From a virus, in the IMG/VR virus record IMGVR_UViG_3300017917_001364, positions 1-25,498 of that record: a stretch of DNA of 25,498 nucleotides; one strand, 5' to 3'. Within the stretch, counting starts at the first letter, position 1, and each line of letters starts with the position of its first letter. Of this stretch, positions 7,352-17,420 are shown in pieces. A model generated the notes under the pieces. The model was given only the letters and a program-made list of their open reading frames with translations, did no database searches and was not told the origin of the DNA. The position numbers and the translations under genes were made by a program.

Positions 7352-8668
7352 ATGAGATCAGATGATACAATTTTTATTCAAATTGCATCCTATAGAGACC
7401 CACAGTTACTTACCACTTTACATGATTGTTTACAAAATGCTAACAATCCGCAAAATTTAAGATTTGCAATTGCAAGACAATTTCGTGAGGAAGATGGTTT
7501 CGACAATGTGGATGAATTTAGGAACGATCCAAGATTTAAAATAATTGATATTAACTGGCGTGATAGTAAGGGTGTTTGTTGGGCTCGTAATTTAGTACAA
7601 CAAGAATACGATAACGAAACATATACTTTCCAAATTGACTCGCATATGCGATTTGCTAAAGGTTGGGATACTATAGCAATCGATATGATAAAGATGTTGC
7701 AAAATAAAGGTTATAGAAAACCATTATTAACTGCATATACTTCTTCATTTAATCCTGATAATGACCCTGCTGAACGACAATTAGATCCATGGTTTATGGA
7801 ATTTGATAGATTTATCCCTGAGGGTGCTATCTTTTTCTTACCTGCTACTATACCAGATTACAAAGTTAGAGTAGAGCCAATGAGGGCTAGATTCTATAGT
7901 GCTCATTGTACATTTACTCTTGGTCAATTTTGCACTGAAGTTCAGCATGACCCTAATTATTACTTCCATGGTGAAGAGATTAGCATTGCTGCAAGAGCTT
8001 ATACTTGGGGTTATGATTTATTTCACCCACATAAGATTATAGCTTGGCATGAATATACCCGTAAAGGTAGACCTAAGCAATGGGATGATTCTGCAAATTT
8101 AGTTAATGTTAATGGTGAAGTCATGACAGCAAATGATGTTTGTCATTTAAGAAACCGTAAATTATTCGGTATGGATAATGTACCACAAGATGTAGATTTT
8201 GGTATTTACGGTTTCGGTAATGAAAGAACATTAGAGGATTATGAATTATATGCTGGTGTAAACTTTAAAAATAGAACAGTTCACCCTTATACATGGCCTC
8301 AAAAGTTAGAACCACCTACACCTAACTGGAAAAATAACCCTGATATTTACCCCACAAAGGAATCTTATGAAAAAGATATGGGTAGAAACTGGTGTGTTGA
8401 TATTTGGATAGATGGTACTAAAGTTAAACTACCAGATAACAGTCTCTATGACTTTTGGTATGTAGGTGCTCATGATGAAAATGGTGATGAAGTATATAGA
8501 GAAGACTTACAACCATATAGAATTGAAGAAGAATTATCTAAATCTAATTGTAGTTTCTTCTTAAAGTTTTGTTCTGATAAAAGACCAGTTAGTTGGACTG
8601 TATGGCCTCACAGATCTGATACTGGTTGGTGTGATAAGATTGGGCCAGTTACAGTAAATTTACCATAA
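7352..8668 (+). CDS. GlcNAc-transferase-like glycosyltransferase (PF11397 type), copy 2
   Basis: The 438-residue protein is a tandem paralogue of the preceding gene. In the first aligned block (from IFIQIA to the Gln that ends it) I count 23 of 37 identical residues, and all signature segments recur: QIDSHMRF, RFYSAHCTFTLG, HDPNYYFHGEEISIAARAY and WHEYTRKGRP. The C-terminal accessory beta domain (RNWCVDIWI onward) is present but more divergent, with an insert before it (about residues 318-345). Retention of both copies suggests two acceptors or two successive sugars. Its stop is followed one base later by the next ATG, so it is co-transcribed with the 833-residue fusion. Confidence 0.85.
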   Translation: MRSDDTIFIQIASYRDPQLLTTLHDCLQNANNPQNLRFAIARQFREEDGFDNVDEFRNDPRFKIIDINWRDSKGVCWARNLVQQEYDNETYTFQIDSHMRFAKGWDTIAIDMIKMLQNKGYRKPLLTAYTSSFNPDNDPAERQLDPWFMEFDRFIPEGAIFFLPATIPDYKVRVEPMRARFYSAHCTFTLGQFCTEVQHDPNYYFHGEEISIAARAYTWGYDLFHPHKIIAWHEYTRKGRPKQWDDSANLVNVNGEVMTANDVCHLRNRKLFGMDNVPQDVDFGIYGFGNERTLEDYELYAGVNFKNRTVHPYTWPQKLEPPTPNWKNNPDIYPTKESYEKDMGRNWCVDIWIDGTKVKLPDNSLYDFWYVGAHDENGDEVYREDLQPYRIEEELSKSNCSFFLKFCSDKRPVSWTVWPHRSDTGWCDKIGPVTVNLP

Positions 8669-8669
8669 T

Positions 8670-11171
8670 ATGAAAGATACTTTTAACACTTTACAATTGC
8701 ATAAAATATTTGATATTTCGATGAGAAATACAAATAGACATAAAGGTGCTAATACATTTGCACTTGTTATTGGTGCTAATAATGGTACCGATGATGACAC
8801 CTTAGGTGGTTATGTTTTATCATTTAATTGGAGAGCTCTCCTTATTGAACCATTACCTGAACATTTAATTGAGTTAAAAGATAATTTCAAAAAACCAATC
8901 AAGCAAGGTAAGGTAATTGTAGCTGAAGAGTGTGTAAGTGACATTGAAGAGATTGTTCAATTTGCTTATATACCTTATAAAACTATTGTTGATAAGAATT
9001 TACACCCTGCTATTAGAGGTATGAGCTGTGTTTTACCTCCTACAAATGGGTTTGCAACCGATCCAATAACATCTAAACTGTTTGAAGAGCATAAAGTAGT
9101 TATTGAATTCATAACTAAACCAATCAATAAAATTTGTGAAGAGTTTTTCGTTGATGAAATTGATTATGTTCAATGTGATGTAGAAGGTTATGACTACAGA
9201 GTATTATCAAAATTTGATTTCAAGAAGTATAGACCGAAAATTTTTAAGTTTGAAACTCGCAATTATGATAGCGGTTCATTAGAACCAGTTCGTGAGTTAT
9301 TTGAATCCAATAATTATAGTGTTTACTCCATGGATGGTTTAGATGCTTTAGCTATTGCAAATGAACATTTAGATTATTTACGTAAGAATAAACGTTGGGA
9401 AGAAGTATTAAGATTAGAAGGTTGTGAAGTAGATGATGTATTATCTAACTTTCAAAATGATATTGATACTGAAGAATATATCTCATTTGAAAAACCAGCA
9501 GTAGAAAAGTCTAATGTTACTGTAGTTACTTGTTTATGGGATATAAGAAGAGATACTTGTGAGGGTACATTTAAGAGATCATTTGATACATATTTAGAAA
9601 AGTTTGATGAGCTTCTTAAAATAGAGAACCCAATGATTATCTTCACTGAGAAAAAGGTAGAAGAGTTTATCTTACAAAGAAGATCAATATCTAACACAGT
9701 TATCGTAATTAAAGAAGTAGACGAACTCAAGACATGGTTTAGTTTCTACGAACAAGTACAAACTATTAGAAACAACCCTGAATGGAGAAATATTGCTAGT
9801 TGGCTAAATGATAGCACACAAGCTAACTTAGAAATGTATAATCCTGTGGTAATGTCTAAGTTATTTTTACTTAATGATGCAGCTATTTACAATAGTTTTA
9901 AAACTGATTACTATTTGTGGTTGGATGCTGGTATAACAAATACTATACATCCTGGATACTTTACTCATGATCAATGTTTAGTTAAGTTAGAAAAGTATCT
10001 TAACAAATTTTTATTTGTGGCATTCCCATATGAGAACTATGAAATACATGGATTTCCAGAATCGGAAATGAGAATGTATGCTAATAGTGATAAGATTACG
10101 TATGTATGCCGTGGTGGTGTATTTGGTGGTCATAAGAGCAGTATAAGTAAAGTATGTGAATTGTATTACTCACTCTTATCTGATTCATTAAACAGAGGTT
10201 TGATGGGTACTGAAGAGAGTATTTTCACAATTATAGCTCATAAATACCCTGATATTGTTGATAGGGTAATGATTAACTATGATGGTTTAATTGGTACATT
10301 CTTTGAGAACTTAAAGAACAATAATGTACAAGTTATTGGTACCAGACGTGTTAGAAGTTTAAATGATGTTAAAACAAATTTATATGTCATTACATTTAAC
10401 TCACCAAGACAATTTAGAATGCTTTGTGAGAAATATGCTAAAGAAGATGGATTCTTTACACATGCTAACAAGTATGTATTAGACAATTCATTAGATTTAA
10501 CTACTACTGATGAATATGTTAAGATTTGTAATGAATATAATTTCACTCACATAAAGAAAGATAACTTAGGTATTTGTGGTGGTAGACAATTTATAGCAGA
10601 ACACTTTGAAGAATCTAATGCTGATTATTGTATCTTCTTAGAAGATGATATGTTTATTAACAATACTAGCATTGGTACATGTGTTAATGGATTCCAAACA
10701 TACATACCTAACTTATATGAGAAGGTACATCGTATCTGCGAAGAACACGGTTATGACTTCTTGAAGTTTAGTTTCACTGAATTTTACGGAGATAACAAAA
10801 CTCAATGGGCATGGTACAATGTACCTCATGAGTACAGATTGCAGAATTTTCCTGAAAGACCTTATTTACCAGCTCAGGGTTTAGACCCATATGCTCCAAA
10901 AACTAAGTTTAACAATATACATACAATAGGTAACTTACCATATATTGATGGTGAGATATACTACTGTAACTGGCCTCAAATAGTGTCTAAAGAAGGTAAT
11001 AAGAAGATGTTTTTAACAGAAAAATGGGGTCATCCATTCGAACAAACATGGATGTCATACATATATCAACAAACAAAATTAGGTAATATTAAAGGTAGTT
11101 TGTTATTAGCTTCACCTATTACACATAACAGATTTGATCATTATGATGGTAACGCTCGTAAAGAGTCGTGA
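8670..11171 (+). CDS. Three-domain FkbM methyltransferase / HtrL-type / GT-A glycosyltransferase fusion
   Basis: The 833-residue protein has three parts. Residues about 25-240 are an FkbM-type SAM methyltransferase: FALVIGANNGTDDDT (SAM-binding loop), LLIEPLPEHL and VQCDVEGYDYRVL. FkbM enzymes often O-methylate sugars. Residues about 275-545 match the HtrL/WlaTC family: VTVVTCLWDIRRD, NPMIIFTEKK, VVMSKLFLLNDAAI and YYLWLDAGITN. Residues about 560-833 look like a GT-A glycosyltransferase: NLYVITFNSPRQF, then DNLGICGGRQF, then YCIFLEDDMFIN, with an EDD motif near 658 in the place of DxD. No signal peptide or membrane segment is seen. The enzyme could build and cap a methylated glycan. The frame is intact, so the fusion looks real. 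Confidence 0.85.
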   Translation: MKDTFNTLQLHKIFDISMRNTNRHKGANTFALVIGANNGTDDDTLGGYVLSFNWRALLIEPLPEHLIELKDNFKKPIKQGKVIVAEECVSDIEEIVQFAYIPYKTIVDKNLHPAIRGMSCVLPPTNGFATDPITSKLFEEHKVVIEFITKPINKICEEFFVDEIDYVQCDVEGYDYRVLSKFDFKKYRPKIFKFETRNYDSGSLEPVRELFESNNYSVYSMDGLDALAIANEHLDYLRKNKRWEEVLRLEGCEVDDVLSNFQNDIDTEEYISFEKPAVEKSNVTVVTCLWDIRRDTCEGTFKRSFDTYLEKFDELLKIENPMIIFTEKKVEEFILQRRSISNTVIVIKEVDELKTWFSFYEQVQTIRNNPEWRNIASWLNDSTQANLEMYNPVVMSKLFLLNDAAIYNSFKTDYYLWLDAGITNTIHPGYFTHDQCLVKLEKYLNKFLFVAFPYENYEIHGFPESEMRMYANSDKITYVCRGGVFGGHKSSISKVCELYYSLLSDSLNRGLMGTEESIFTIIAHKYPDIVDRVMINYDGLIGTFFENLKNNNVQVIGTRRVRSLNDVKTNLYVITFNSPRQFRMLCEKYAKEDGFFTHANKYVLDNSLDLTTTDEYVKICNEYNFTHIKKDNLGICGGRQFIAEHFEESNADYCIFLEDDMFINNTSIGTCVNGFQTYIPNLYEKVHRICEEHGYDFLKFSFTEFYGDNKTQWAWYNVPHEYRLQNFPERPYLPAQGLDPYAPKTKFNNIHTIGNLPYIDGEIYYCNWPQIVSKEGNKKMFLTEKWGHPFEQTWMSYIYQQTKLGNIKGSLLLASPITHNRFDHYDGNARKES

Positions 11172-11179
11172 ATAAATAA
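11172..11179 (+). promoter_or_regulatory. T4-late-promoter-like octamer ATAAATAA
   Basis: It lies immediately after the stop of the fusion gene and ends five bases before ATG 11185, marking the switch from glycan genes to virion structural genes. Confidence 0.55.
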
Positions 11180-11184
11180 TGTAG

Positions 11185-14100
11185 ATGGAAGTATTAACGC
11201 TCAGTAATAGTACCTTTACAGGTTTAAGTTCTAACTACCCATACGATCCAACTATGGTTGTCAACACTGACAACCATGTTTCTTATGAAGGTCTGAACAT
11301 ATCTATTATTGATGGATTGTGTGCAGCAGTCGATACTTCTACTAATTATTACTCAGCATTTGTATTATCTGATAAAGCTAATGTTAATAACTTTATAGAT
11401 ATTACTACTGTTACTCAAACACCACCATATTCAATAACTACCTATTTAGGGTTATATACAGCTGGTAACATTTTACCATTGAGTAAAGTCTTAGCTACTA
11501 GTGTTACACCAGGTGTAAGTGTAGTTGCATATCCAATATTTTTTACAGACTATCAAAATAATCTTTCTTTACAAAATTATACCATTAACTTTATTGATAA
11601 TGATACATGCACTATAACACAAACAATTAATACTGAGACTTATTACTTATCATATTACCAACCAAACACCGGTGTTGGTGCATTTTTAATGGTTGATAGA
11701 TATCAAAATGATGAGGTAAATGTATTCAACTACATTTATGATACTAACTTTTCTCAAATCGTTTTAACCAAAAAAGTAAATGGTTTGCAAAAATATGTAA
11801 GCTATGGTAGTGCAGATAATGTATTATCTATGGTAGATTTCGTTACTGGTAGTGATGTATTTGTTAATAGTAGTGCATTTAAAATTCGTGACTATAATAA
11901 CGTTAATTTAGATATACCAACTGACTGGTATTCATATAAGAAAGAAATTGATATAGATGGTTTAGATGTCAATAACGAAAGATGTGTAGATAATGTACCA
12001 CTTAACTACTTGTTAAATTTTACTGTAGAGAAGTTAAGTGCTAATAGTTTACCTGTAAACATTATACCTCTTAAGAATGATAAAGATAACGAAAATAGTT
12101 TAAGTAGAGGTAGTATTATCAATAATGAATACGATGGTGTAATCCAACGTACATACACTTCACTCAACACTGGTACTACACAAATAAAAGGTTCACCAGA
12201 TTTTAACACCACATTTAACAGTTACACTACCCAGCTCTTAATACCTAAAGATAACACAACATTCTTTTATTTCCCATATGAGCCATTCCCAGTTATTAAG
12301 CTCAATATTAATGATTCAAGTTTAATTAACTCTGGTGCAATAGCTGGTGATAAACCTATTAATTCAGATAAAGTATTCAAACAAAAGATAAAACAACCTT
12401 TCACTAATCAGTACAATAATAATGATTCTGAACAAACAGGTGTATATCTTTGTAGTTGGTTAAGAGGTGGTGTTGGTTTATCAGCTTTACCTATCTGGGT
12501 GGATAGATATTACAATCCTACACTTATTAATTCTATAGATGCATTAACATATACTGATACATTTGTAACACAATTTGATTTATTAGCTGTTAATAATCCT
12601 AATAATGTTACATATCCAGTGTATGATATTAAGAGTAATCTTACATTTGAGGCTGGTTATCAATATGCAATTCAACACTTAGGTGATAAGAACATTATTG
12701 AATTAATTGATACATTATCCGGTAGTTTAGTTCAACATACCTTAACTAATAAGTATGACTATCTTAACCAATATTTTGAATATATTGGTAATGAAATAAC
12801 ACTTGGAAATACATATTACAGCACTCTTATAGATGACACACAAGTAGTAGAAATAGCTAAATATAACAACTTCACTATTACTTTTGATCTTAGTGTTCCA
12901 AAATGGACTGAAAGCATAGGTTATCAAATATTTGGTAACTACAATACATATGGTTTAGGTGTTTTCAATGATCAACAAATTACACCATTTGTAATTACAT
13001 ATGATGGTAGTGATATAAGTGTATATAATTCAGAGTTATCTTTATTAGATACTGTGAATGTAGATTCTAATATTATACATTTAAGTAAGTTAGATCCTGT
13101 AGGAAACATTCTTACAATTACTGAAAATAACTATGTTACTAGAGTTGACTATAATAGTGTTATTGTTGATAAAAAGTTTATACCAAATTTAACTGAATAT
13201 ATTTCTTTCTATTCAACCTTAGAGTATACATATTGTTATTCACCATTTTTATCTGCTATAAGAATTAATAATGCTTCATTAGATTATGAATCATTATCAA
13301 TGAATGCAATATATGTAACGGTGCCTAATTTAGCTGCAACAACATATACAATAATTGTTTTGGATGAGGTAATGTATGTTGTACCCGGTACAAATGTTAA
13401 ATCATTAAATGGTAAAATATTTTTTACCATGCAGAATGGTACAACACAGGTATTTGTTGTATATGATATATTAAAAAATGCTTCTTCAGTGTTGTTTATT
13501 ACAGATGTGGTAAATGATTATATCATTAATGAAGATAATACAGTATATCTGTTATATAACAATAACATGTTTTTATTGACAGATGCTGAATATAGAATTC
13601 AGACATCTAATAATTTTCCTATTGTTTTATTCACTGATCAACCAACTTTATCAGGTGTAACATTTGCAGGTATGGATTTTATCCAAAATAAAGGTGGTAA
13701 TAATTTAAGTGAAACTGGTTTATGCTTTGTTGGTTTTGATACTGCAAATAAAACCAAGTATCTCATAAGAACTAACAAAATTGAAAATAGTAGTTTAATA
13801 ACTATTATTAATTCAGTATCAATAAACTACACAAATCAAACCGGTTATAGAAATGTAACAAACTACAATTTTAATCACAATAATTTAACATCAACCGGTC
13901 AATTAGAATTTAGATTAGGTTTACCAAATGTGTATGATAAGACACAAATCAAACTTATTAGATTTGTGCAAGATGTAAGTTTATTTGAATCTGGTTATCA
14001 CAATTTTATCATTAGATTTGACTCTGTAAATGGTGTCTACACTATCTTTATAGATGGTATTAAAGTGTATCAAGAACTGGTACAAGGTGGTCAGTATTCA

Positions 14101-14523
14101 TTTAGTGGTATTATCAATAAAAAATTCCTTGTAGGTAATTGTATATATTACAACAATTATCCATTAGGATTCTACACTAAACAACCTTTATATTATTTCA
14201 CCAATAAAATCGATGTAAAGAACTTATATTGGTACAACCAAGCATTATCATATTATGATATGTTATTGTTTGTTAAACTTAACTATCCAATAAGTGATTT
14301 AAGATTTGAATTACCAACTGGTAAACGTAACTTTGTTGAAACTATACAACAATTCTTTAAATTTAAGGTACCTGGGTTTAAATCTAATTATTTTAATGTA
14401 CATATAGTTAACTTACCTGTAACTGGTACACTTAAAACACAGTTAGATAGTACATTTATAGAAGTAATTAATCGCAACAAACCAGGCTATACACAATTAA
14501 ATACTATTACGTATCATGAATAA
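11185..14523 (+). CDS. Large beta-rich virion appendage protein with probable LamG-like C-terminal region
   Basis: The 1112-residue protein is rich in Asn, Thr, Ser, Tyr and Ile, with long beta-strand runs and almost no Cys, as in phage fibre and baseplate appendage proteins. No signal peptide. Around residues 880-1030 a segment (QLEFRLGLPNVYD, then GYHNFIIRFDSVNGVYTIFI, DGIKV) has the strand pattern of a LamG/concanavalin-like jelly roll, a fold that often binds glycans. The last 80 residues form a separate tail. The stop overlaps the next start by eight bases (ATG 14516), which couples translation to the 963-residue partner. It is probably a receptor-binding or adaptor protein; I cannot assign a T4 gene. 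Confidence 0.7.
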   Translation: MEVLTLSNSTFTGLSSNYPYDPTMVVNTDNHVSYEGLNISIIDGLCAAVDTSTNYYSAFVLSDKANVNNFIDITTVTQTPPYSITTYLGLYTAGNILPLSKVLATSVTPGVSVVAYPIFFTDYQNNLSLQNYTINFIDNDTCTITQTINTETYYLSYYQPNTGVGAFLMVDRYQNDEVNVFNYIYDTNFSQIVLTKKVNGLQKYVSYGSADNVLSMVDFVTGSDVFVNSSAFKIRDYNNVNLDIPTDWYSYKKEIDIDGLDVNNERCVDNVPLNYLLNFTVEKLSANSLPVNIIPLKNDKDNENSLSRGSIINNEYDGVIQRTYTSLNTGTTQIKGSPDFNTTFNSYTTQLLIPKDNTTFFYFPYEPFPVIKLNINDSSLINSGAIAGDKPINSDKVFKQKIKQPFTNQYNNNDSEQTGVYLCSWLRGGVGLSALPIWVDRYYNPTLINSIDALTYTDTFVTQFDLLAVNNPNNVTYPVYDIKSNLTFEAGYQYAIQHLGDKNIIELIDTLSGSLVQHTLTNKYDYLNQYFEYIGNEITLGNTYYSTLIDDTQVVEIAKYNNFTITFDLSVPKWTESIGYQIFGNYNTYGLGVFNDQQITPFVITYDGSDISVYNSELSLLDTVNVDSNIIHLSKLDPVGNILTITENNYVTRVDYNSVIVDKKFIPNLTEYISFYSTLEYTYCYSPFLSAIRINNASLDYESLSMNAIYVTVPNLAATTYTIIVLDEVMYVVPGTNVKSLNGKIFFTMQNGTTQVFVVYDILKNASSVLFITDVVNDYIINEDNTVYLLYNNNMFLLTDAEYRIQTSNNFPIVLFTDQPTLSGVTFAGMDFIQNKGGNNLSETGLCFVGFDTANKTKYLIRTNKIENSSLITIINSVSINYTNQTGYRNVTNYNFNHNNLTSTGQLEFRLGLPNVYDKTQIKLIRFVQDVSLFESGYHNFIIRFDSVNGVYTIFIDGIKVYQELVQGGQYSFSGIINKKFLVGNCIYYNNYPLGFYTKQPLYYFTNKIDVKNLYWYNQALSYYDMLLFVKLNYPISDLRFELPTGKRNFVETIQQFFKFKVPGFKSNYFNVHIVNLPVTGTLKTQLDSTFIEVINRNKPGYTQLNTITYHE

Positions 14524-17407
14524 CATTGCAACAGAGTTAGGTAATTATATATTCGTACCGAATAGAACTGGTAGTTTGACATTAACTAACCAGCTTGCAT
14601 TACCTCTTACACTCGAACAATGTTTAATTAATAGTAATAACAACTATCAAGCTACAGCTGATTCATTTAATTCAGCTCTATCATGTTTAAACATTAATTA
14701 CATGTACTTGTATAGTAAATTGTTTTTAGTTGAGAATAATTTTCCCACTAATACACCGAGTTATATAGGTAATGCTGAAAACACTACACCTACTGTAATT
14801 AATATTACTGATATAAATCAAACTAGTTTTACCACTTTAACAGCAGCACTTACTTCAGTAAATTTCACATTTAACAATTATCTCGATAATTATAGTGTAT
14901 CTATAAATTTAAGCACTATAGCAACTCCTCAAGAGCTTGCCTATACATATCTCAACACTATAACAGCACTCGACAGTGGTAAATTATTTCCATTAGGTGA
15001 AGTTACCGCAGCAAGCGGTACATATGTAGTTGGATTAACTGGTATACCAGCTATTGAGGTTAATGATAGTTTTACTACAAATTTAAGTACTATTTTCTTA
15101 ACACCAACTACTTATACTAATAATGGTGGTGTAATGCAATTACAGGAAACCAATAATTTTAATGAATTGGTGCAATTCTCTTTTTCATCTATTGCTTCAG
15201 CTGGTATGGATGATTTAGTAGATATACAAGTTACTAAGAATGGTTACACCGGTAAGAATGTTATATTTTGTGCTGCACAGAAACAAATCTATATAATCAC
15301 TGAATCTAATGGTGTTGTAGAATTAGTTTATAGTAACACTTTACTTGGATATAATAGAGATATAGATTTCCAAGATATCACTTCAATTGTATTATATGGT
15401 GATTTTCTTTATATTGGTGATAAACATTACAATTCTATCTATAAAGTAGATGTAAGTGGGTTTATCCGTAATAATCCAATTAACAGCACAAGATTTATAG
15501 TTGATAGAATTATTGGTGGTACCGGTTCAGATAATACTCAATTCAATGCACCGGAACCACAATTTGTATATAACAATCAACTCTATGTATTTGATAGAAA
15601 CAATAGTTATATCAAACTGTATGATCTTAACTTAAACTTTTTAAGAAGCATTAACTATTCTAGTACTCTTAGAAGTACACCACCTATAGCAACAGTAAAA
15701 CCATTCAATTTAGGTTTATATCAAGGTGTGTATAATATCTATTATCTTTCAAGCTATGTAACAGTTAACAGCTTTGAAACATTTAGAACTAATGAAATAT
15801 TGGTGTTGGATATTAACAATTTCATAACATTGTATGATATTAAATTAAGTTTCAACAATGTTGATGAGACACTTGTTGATTTTAAACAATCATCTATAGA
15901 TGTACAAACAGTATATGTAGCAACTAATAAAAATTTATATAAGTTATTTTTATCTAACTTTTCACAGATAGGTAATTTCACACAAGGTATCTACAACATT
16001 AAACGTTTAGGAGATGTAGATAACAATGGTGAAGATGCATTATTTGTCTATCAAACCTACGGTAAAGGGTTCTTTACTAAATTTTTAGAACAAAATAGTT
16101 ATATTAGTTTATTAACAGAGAGCAACTTTAAAATTTATTCTGTATCTGAATTATTCACTAATAGTAATGAGAATCAGACATTTATTGTTTACAATAAAAC
16201 ATTTAAAAAGTTATTCTATAATTTCTTTAAATTGTTAACTAACATAAAATGTAGACCGGTGTATGTTGTACAAACCAACACACCATTTAATTCTAGAACA
16301 TTTACTGATTTAGAGTATATAAGTAATGCTGAATTTGAAGAATTAAACACTTTAGATGATAAGAATTTCTATGTAGGTGAAAATGAAATATTTTCAAATT
16401 CAGTTCTTAATAGAATATTAACTAACTTTTACAGATTATTACAACGTGGTTTAGCAATTGCTAGTAATAAAGTAACATTTGAATATACACCTGTTAACTT
16501 ACAGAGAATTGTTAATTCTACTGTTACACCTGTATCTACAAGTACAGTTATAGCTTATCCATATATAATGACTGAACAGTATAATCAAAATGATTATACA
16601 ACATTCAACAGTATAATTTTAACTGAAGATGGTAATGGTATTACTACTGAAAGCTATCAAAAACCAACTACTAAACCACAAAATCAATTAATTGAAACAG
16701 TAAATGGTACAGGTAATGTAACATCAATTAAAACTGATTATGTTAACACAGCTTATTCATTTATTGATAATAATACTGCTGTTAAATCGCCAACTTTAAA
16801 TTTACCATTAACCTCTACAAATACAGCTCCAGCAGTGGTTACATATTTAGAAGCAGTAAGAACACCAACAACAGGTAATTTTACCAAAAAGATTATTGAT
16901 TATTACAAAATAACTACTGTAGCTGACTATATAGATTATCTTAAATTTGTTGCAGTTAATAATATAAGACCTTTACCACCTCCAAGATCTATAGCTGCAG
17001 AATACAATTCAGCTGATCCTAAAACTTACGGTAATTATGTTTATATATCTATTTTTCAATTAGGTTTTGCACCCGCATCACCTGACAGTAATTACCCGGG
17101 GGCAAAGGCGTTAATTATCGAAGATTTAAAGCGTTCTGGTGAGTACGAAACATATAAACTTGACACTACTAAATACACATTAGTGGAGGACTTATATGCC
17201 ATTCAAGTTGCGAAAGACAACAGAGGAAATACGGAAACCGTATATTTAAAAACACAAAAAGCAGTTCTTATAGATACCACTACACCTAAAGTTACAGTAT
17301 CAACTGCAGTAACAATTGATCCTAACTTATTAGTTAAACCTACTGGTGGTTCGGGTTCTGGATTAGATGATACAACCGAATTAGGTTTTAGAAGACTTAA
17401 CCCTTAA
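14516..17407 (+). CDS. Large virion protein with NHL/beta-propeller-like region
   Basis: The 963-residue protein is coupled to the preceding gene by an overlap. Residues about 225-560 contain repeated blade-like segments: DLVDIQVTKNGYTGKNVIFC, then LYGDFLYIGDKHYNSIYKVD, then RIIGGTGSDNTQFNAPEP followed by QLYVFDRNNSYIKLYDLNLN. The GGTGSxxxQFxxPxxxxxxxxxLYVxDxxN pattern is the NHL repeat, so a beta-propeller is likely. The C-terminus (about 855-945) is more charged and includes GGxG-rich linker GGSGSGLDDTTELG. No enzyme motif is seen. It is a probable baseplate or fibre component. Base composition rises briefly near 17095-17120 (a CCCGGGGG run), unlike the rest of the gene. Confidence 0.7.
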   Translation: MNNIATELGNYIFVPNRTGSLTLTNQLALPLTLEQCLINSNNNYQATADSFNSALSCLNINYMYLYSKLFLVENNFPTNTPSYIGNAENTTPTVINITDINQTSFTTLTAALTSVNFTFNNYLDNYSVSINLSTIATPQELAYTYLNTITALDSGKLFPLGEVTAASGTYVVGLTGIPAIEVNDSFTTNLSTIFLTPTTYTNNGGVMQLQETNNFNELVQFSFSSIASAGMDDLVDIQVTKNGYTGKNVIFCAAQKQIYIITESNGVVELVYSNTLLGYNRDIDFQDITSIVLYGDFLYIGDKHYNSIYKVDVSGFIRNNPINSTRFIVDRIIGGTGSDNTQFNAPEPQFVYNNQLYVFDRNNSYIKLYDLNLNFLRSINYSSTLRSTPPIATVKPFNLGLYQGVYNIYYLSSYVTVNSFETFRTNEILVLDINNFITLYDIKLSFNNVDETLVDFKQSSIDVQTVYVATNKNLYKLFLSNFSQIGNFTQGIYNIKRLGDVDNNGEDALFVYQTYGKGFFTKFLEQNSYISLLTESNFKIYSVSELFTNSNENQTFIVYNKTFKKLFYNFFKLLTNIKCRPVYVVQTNTPFNSRTFTDLEYISNAEFEELNTLDDKNFYVGENEIFSNSVLNRILTNFYRLLQRGLAIASNKVTFEYTPVNLQRIVNSTVTPVSTSTVIAYPYIMTEQYNQNDYTTFNSIILTEDGNGITTESYQKPTTKPQNQLIETVNGTGNVTSIKTDYVNTAYSFIDNNTAVKSPTLNLPLTSTNTAPAVVTYLEAVRTPTTGNFTKKIIDYYKITTVADYIDYLKFVAVNNIRPLPPPRSIAAEYNSADPKTYGNYVYISIFQLGFAPASPDSNYPGAKALIIEDLKRSGEYETYKLDTTKYTLVEDLYAIQVAKDNRGNTETVYLKTQKAVLIDTTTPKVTVSTAVTIDPNLLVKPTGGSGSGLDDTTELGFRRLNP

Positions 17408-17414
17408 TAAATAA
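17407..17414 (+). promoter_or_regulatory. T4-late-promoter-like octamer ATAAATAA
   Basis: It overlaps the TAA of the previous gene by one base and ends six bases before ATG 17421. No Shine-Dalgarno is present in the gap. Confidence 0.55.
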
Positions 17415-17420
17415 AGATAT

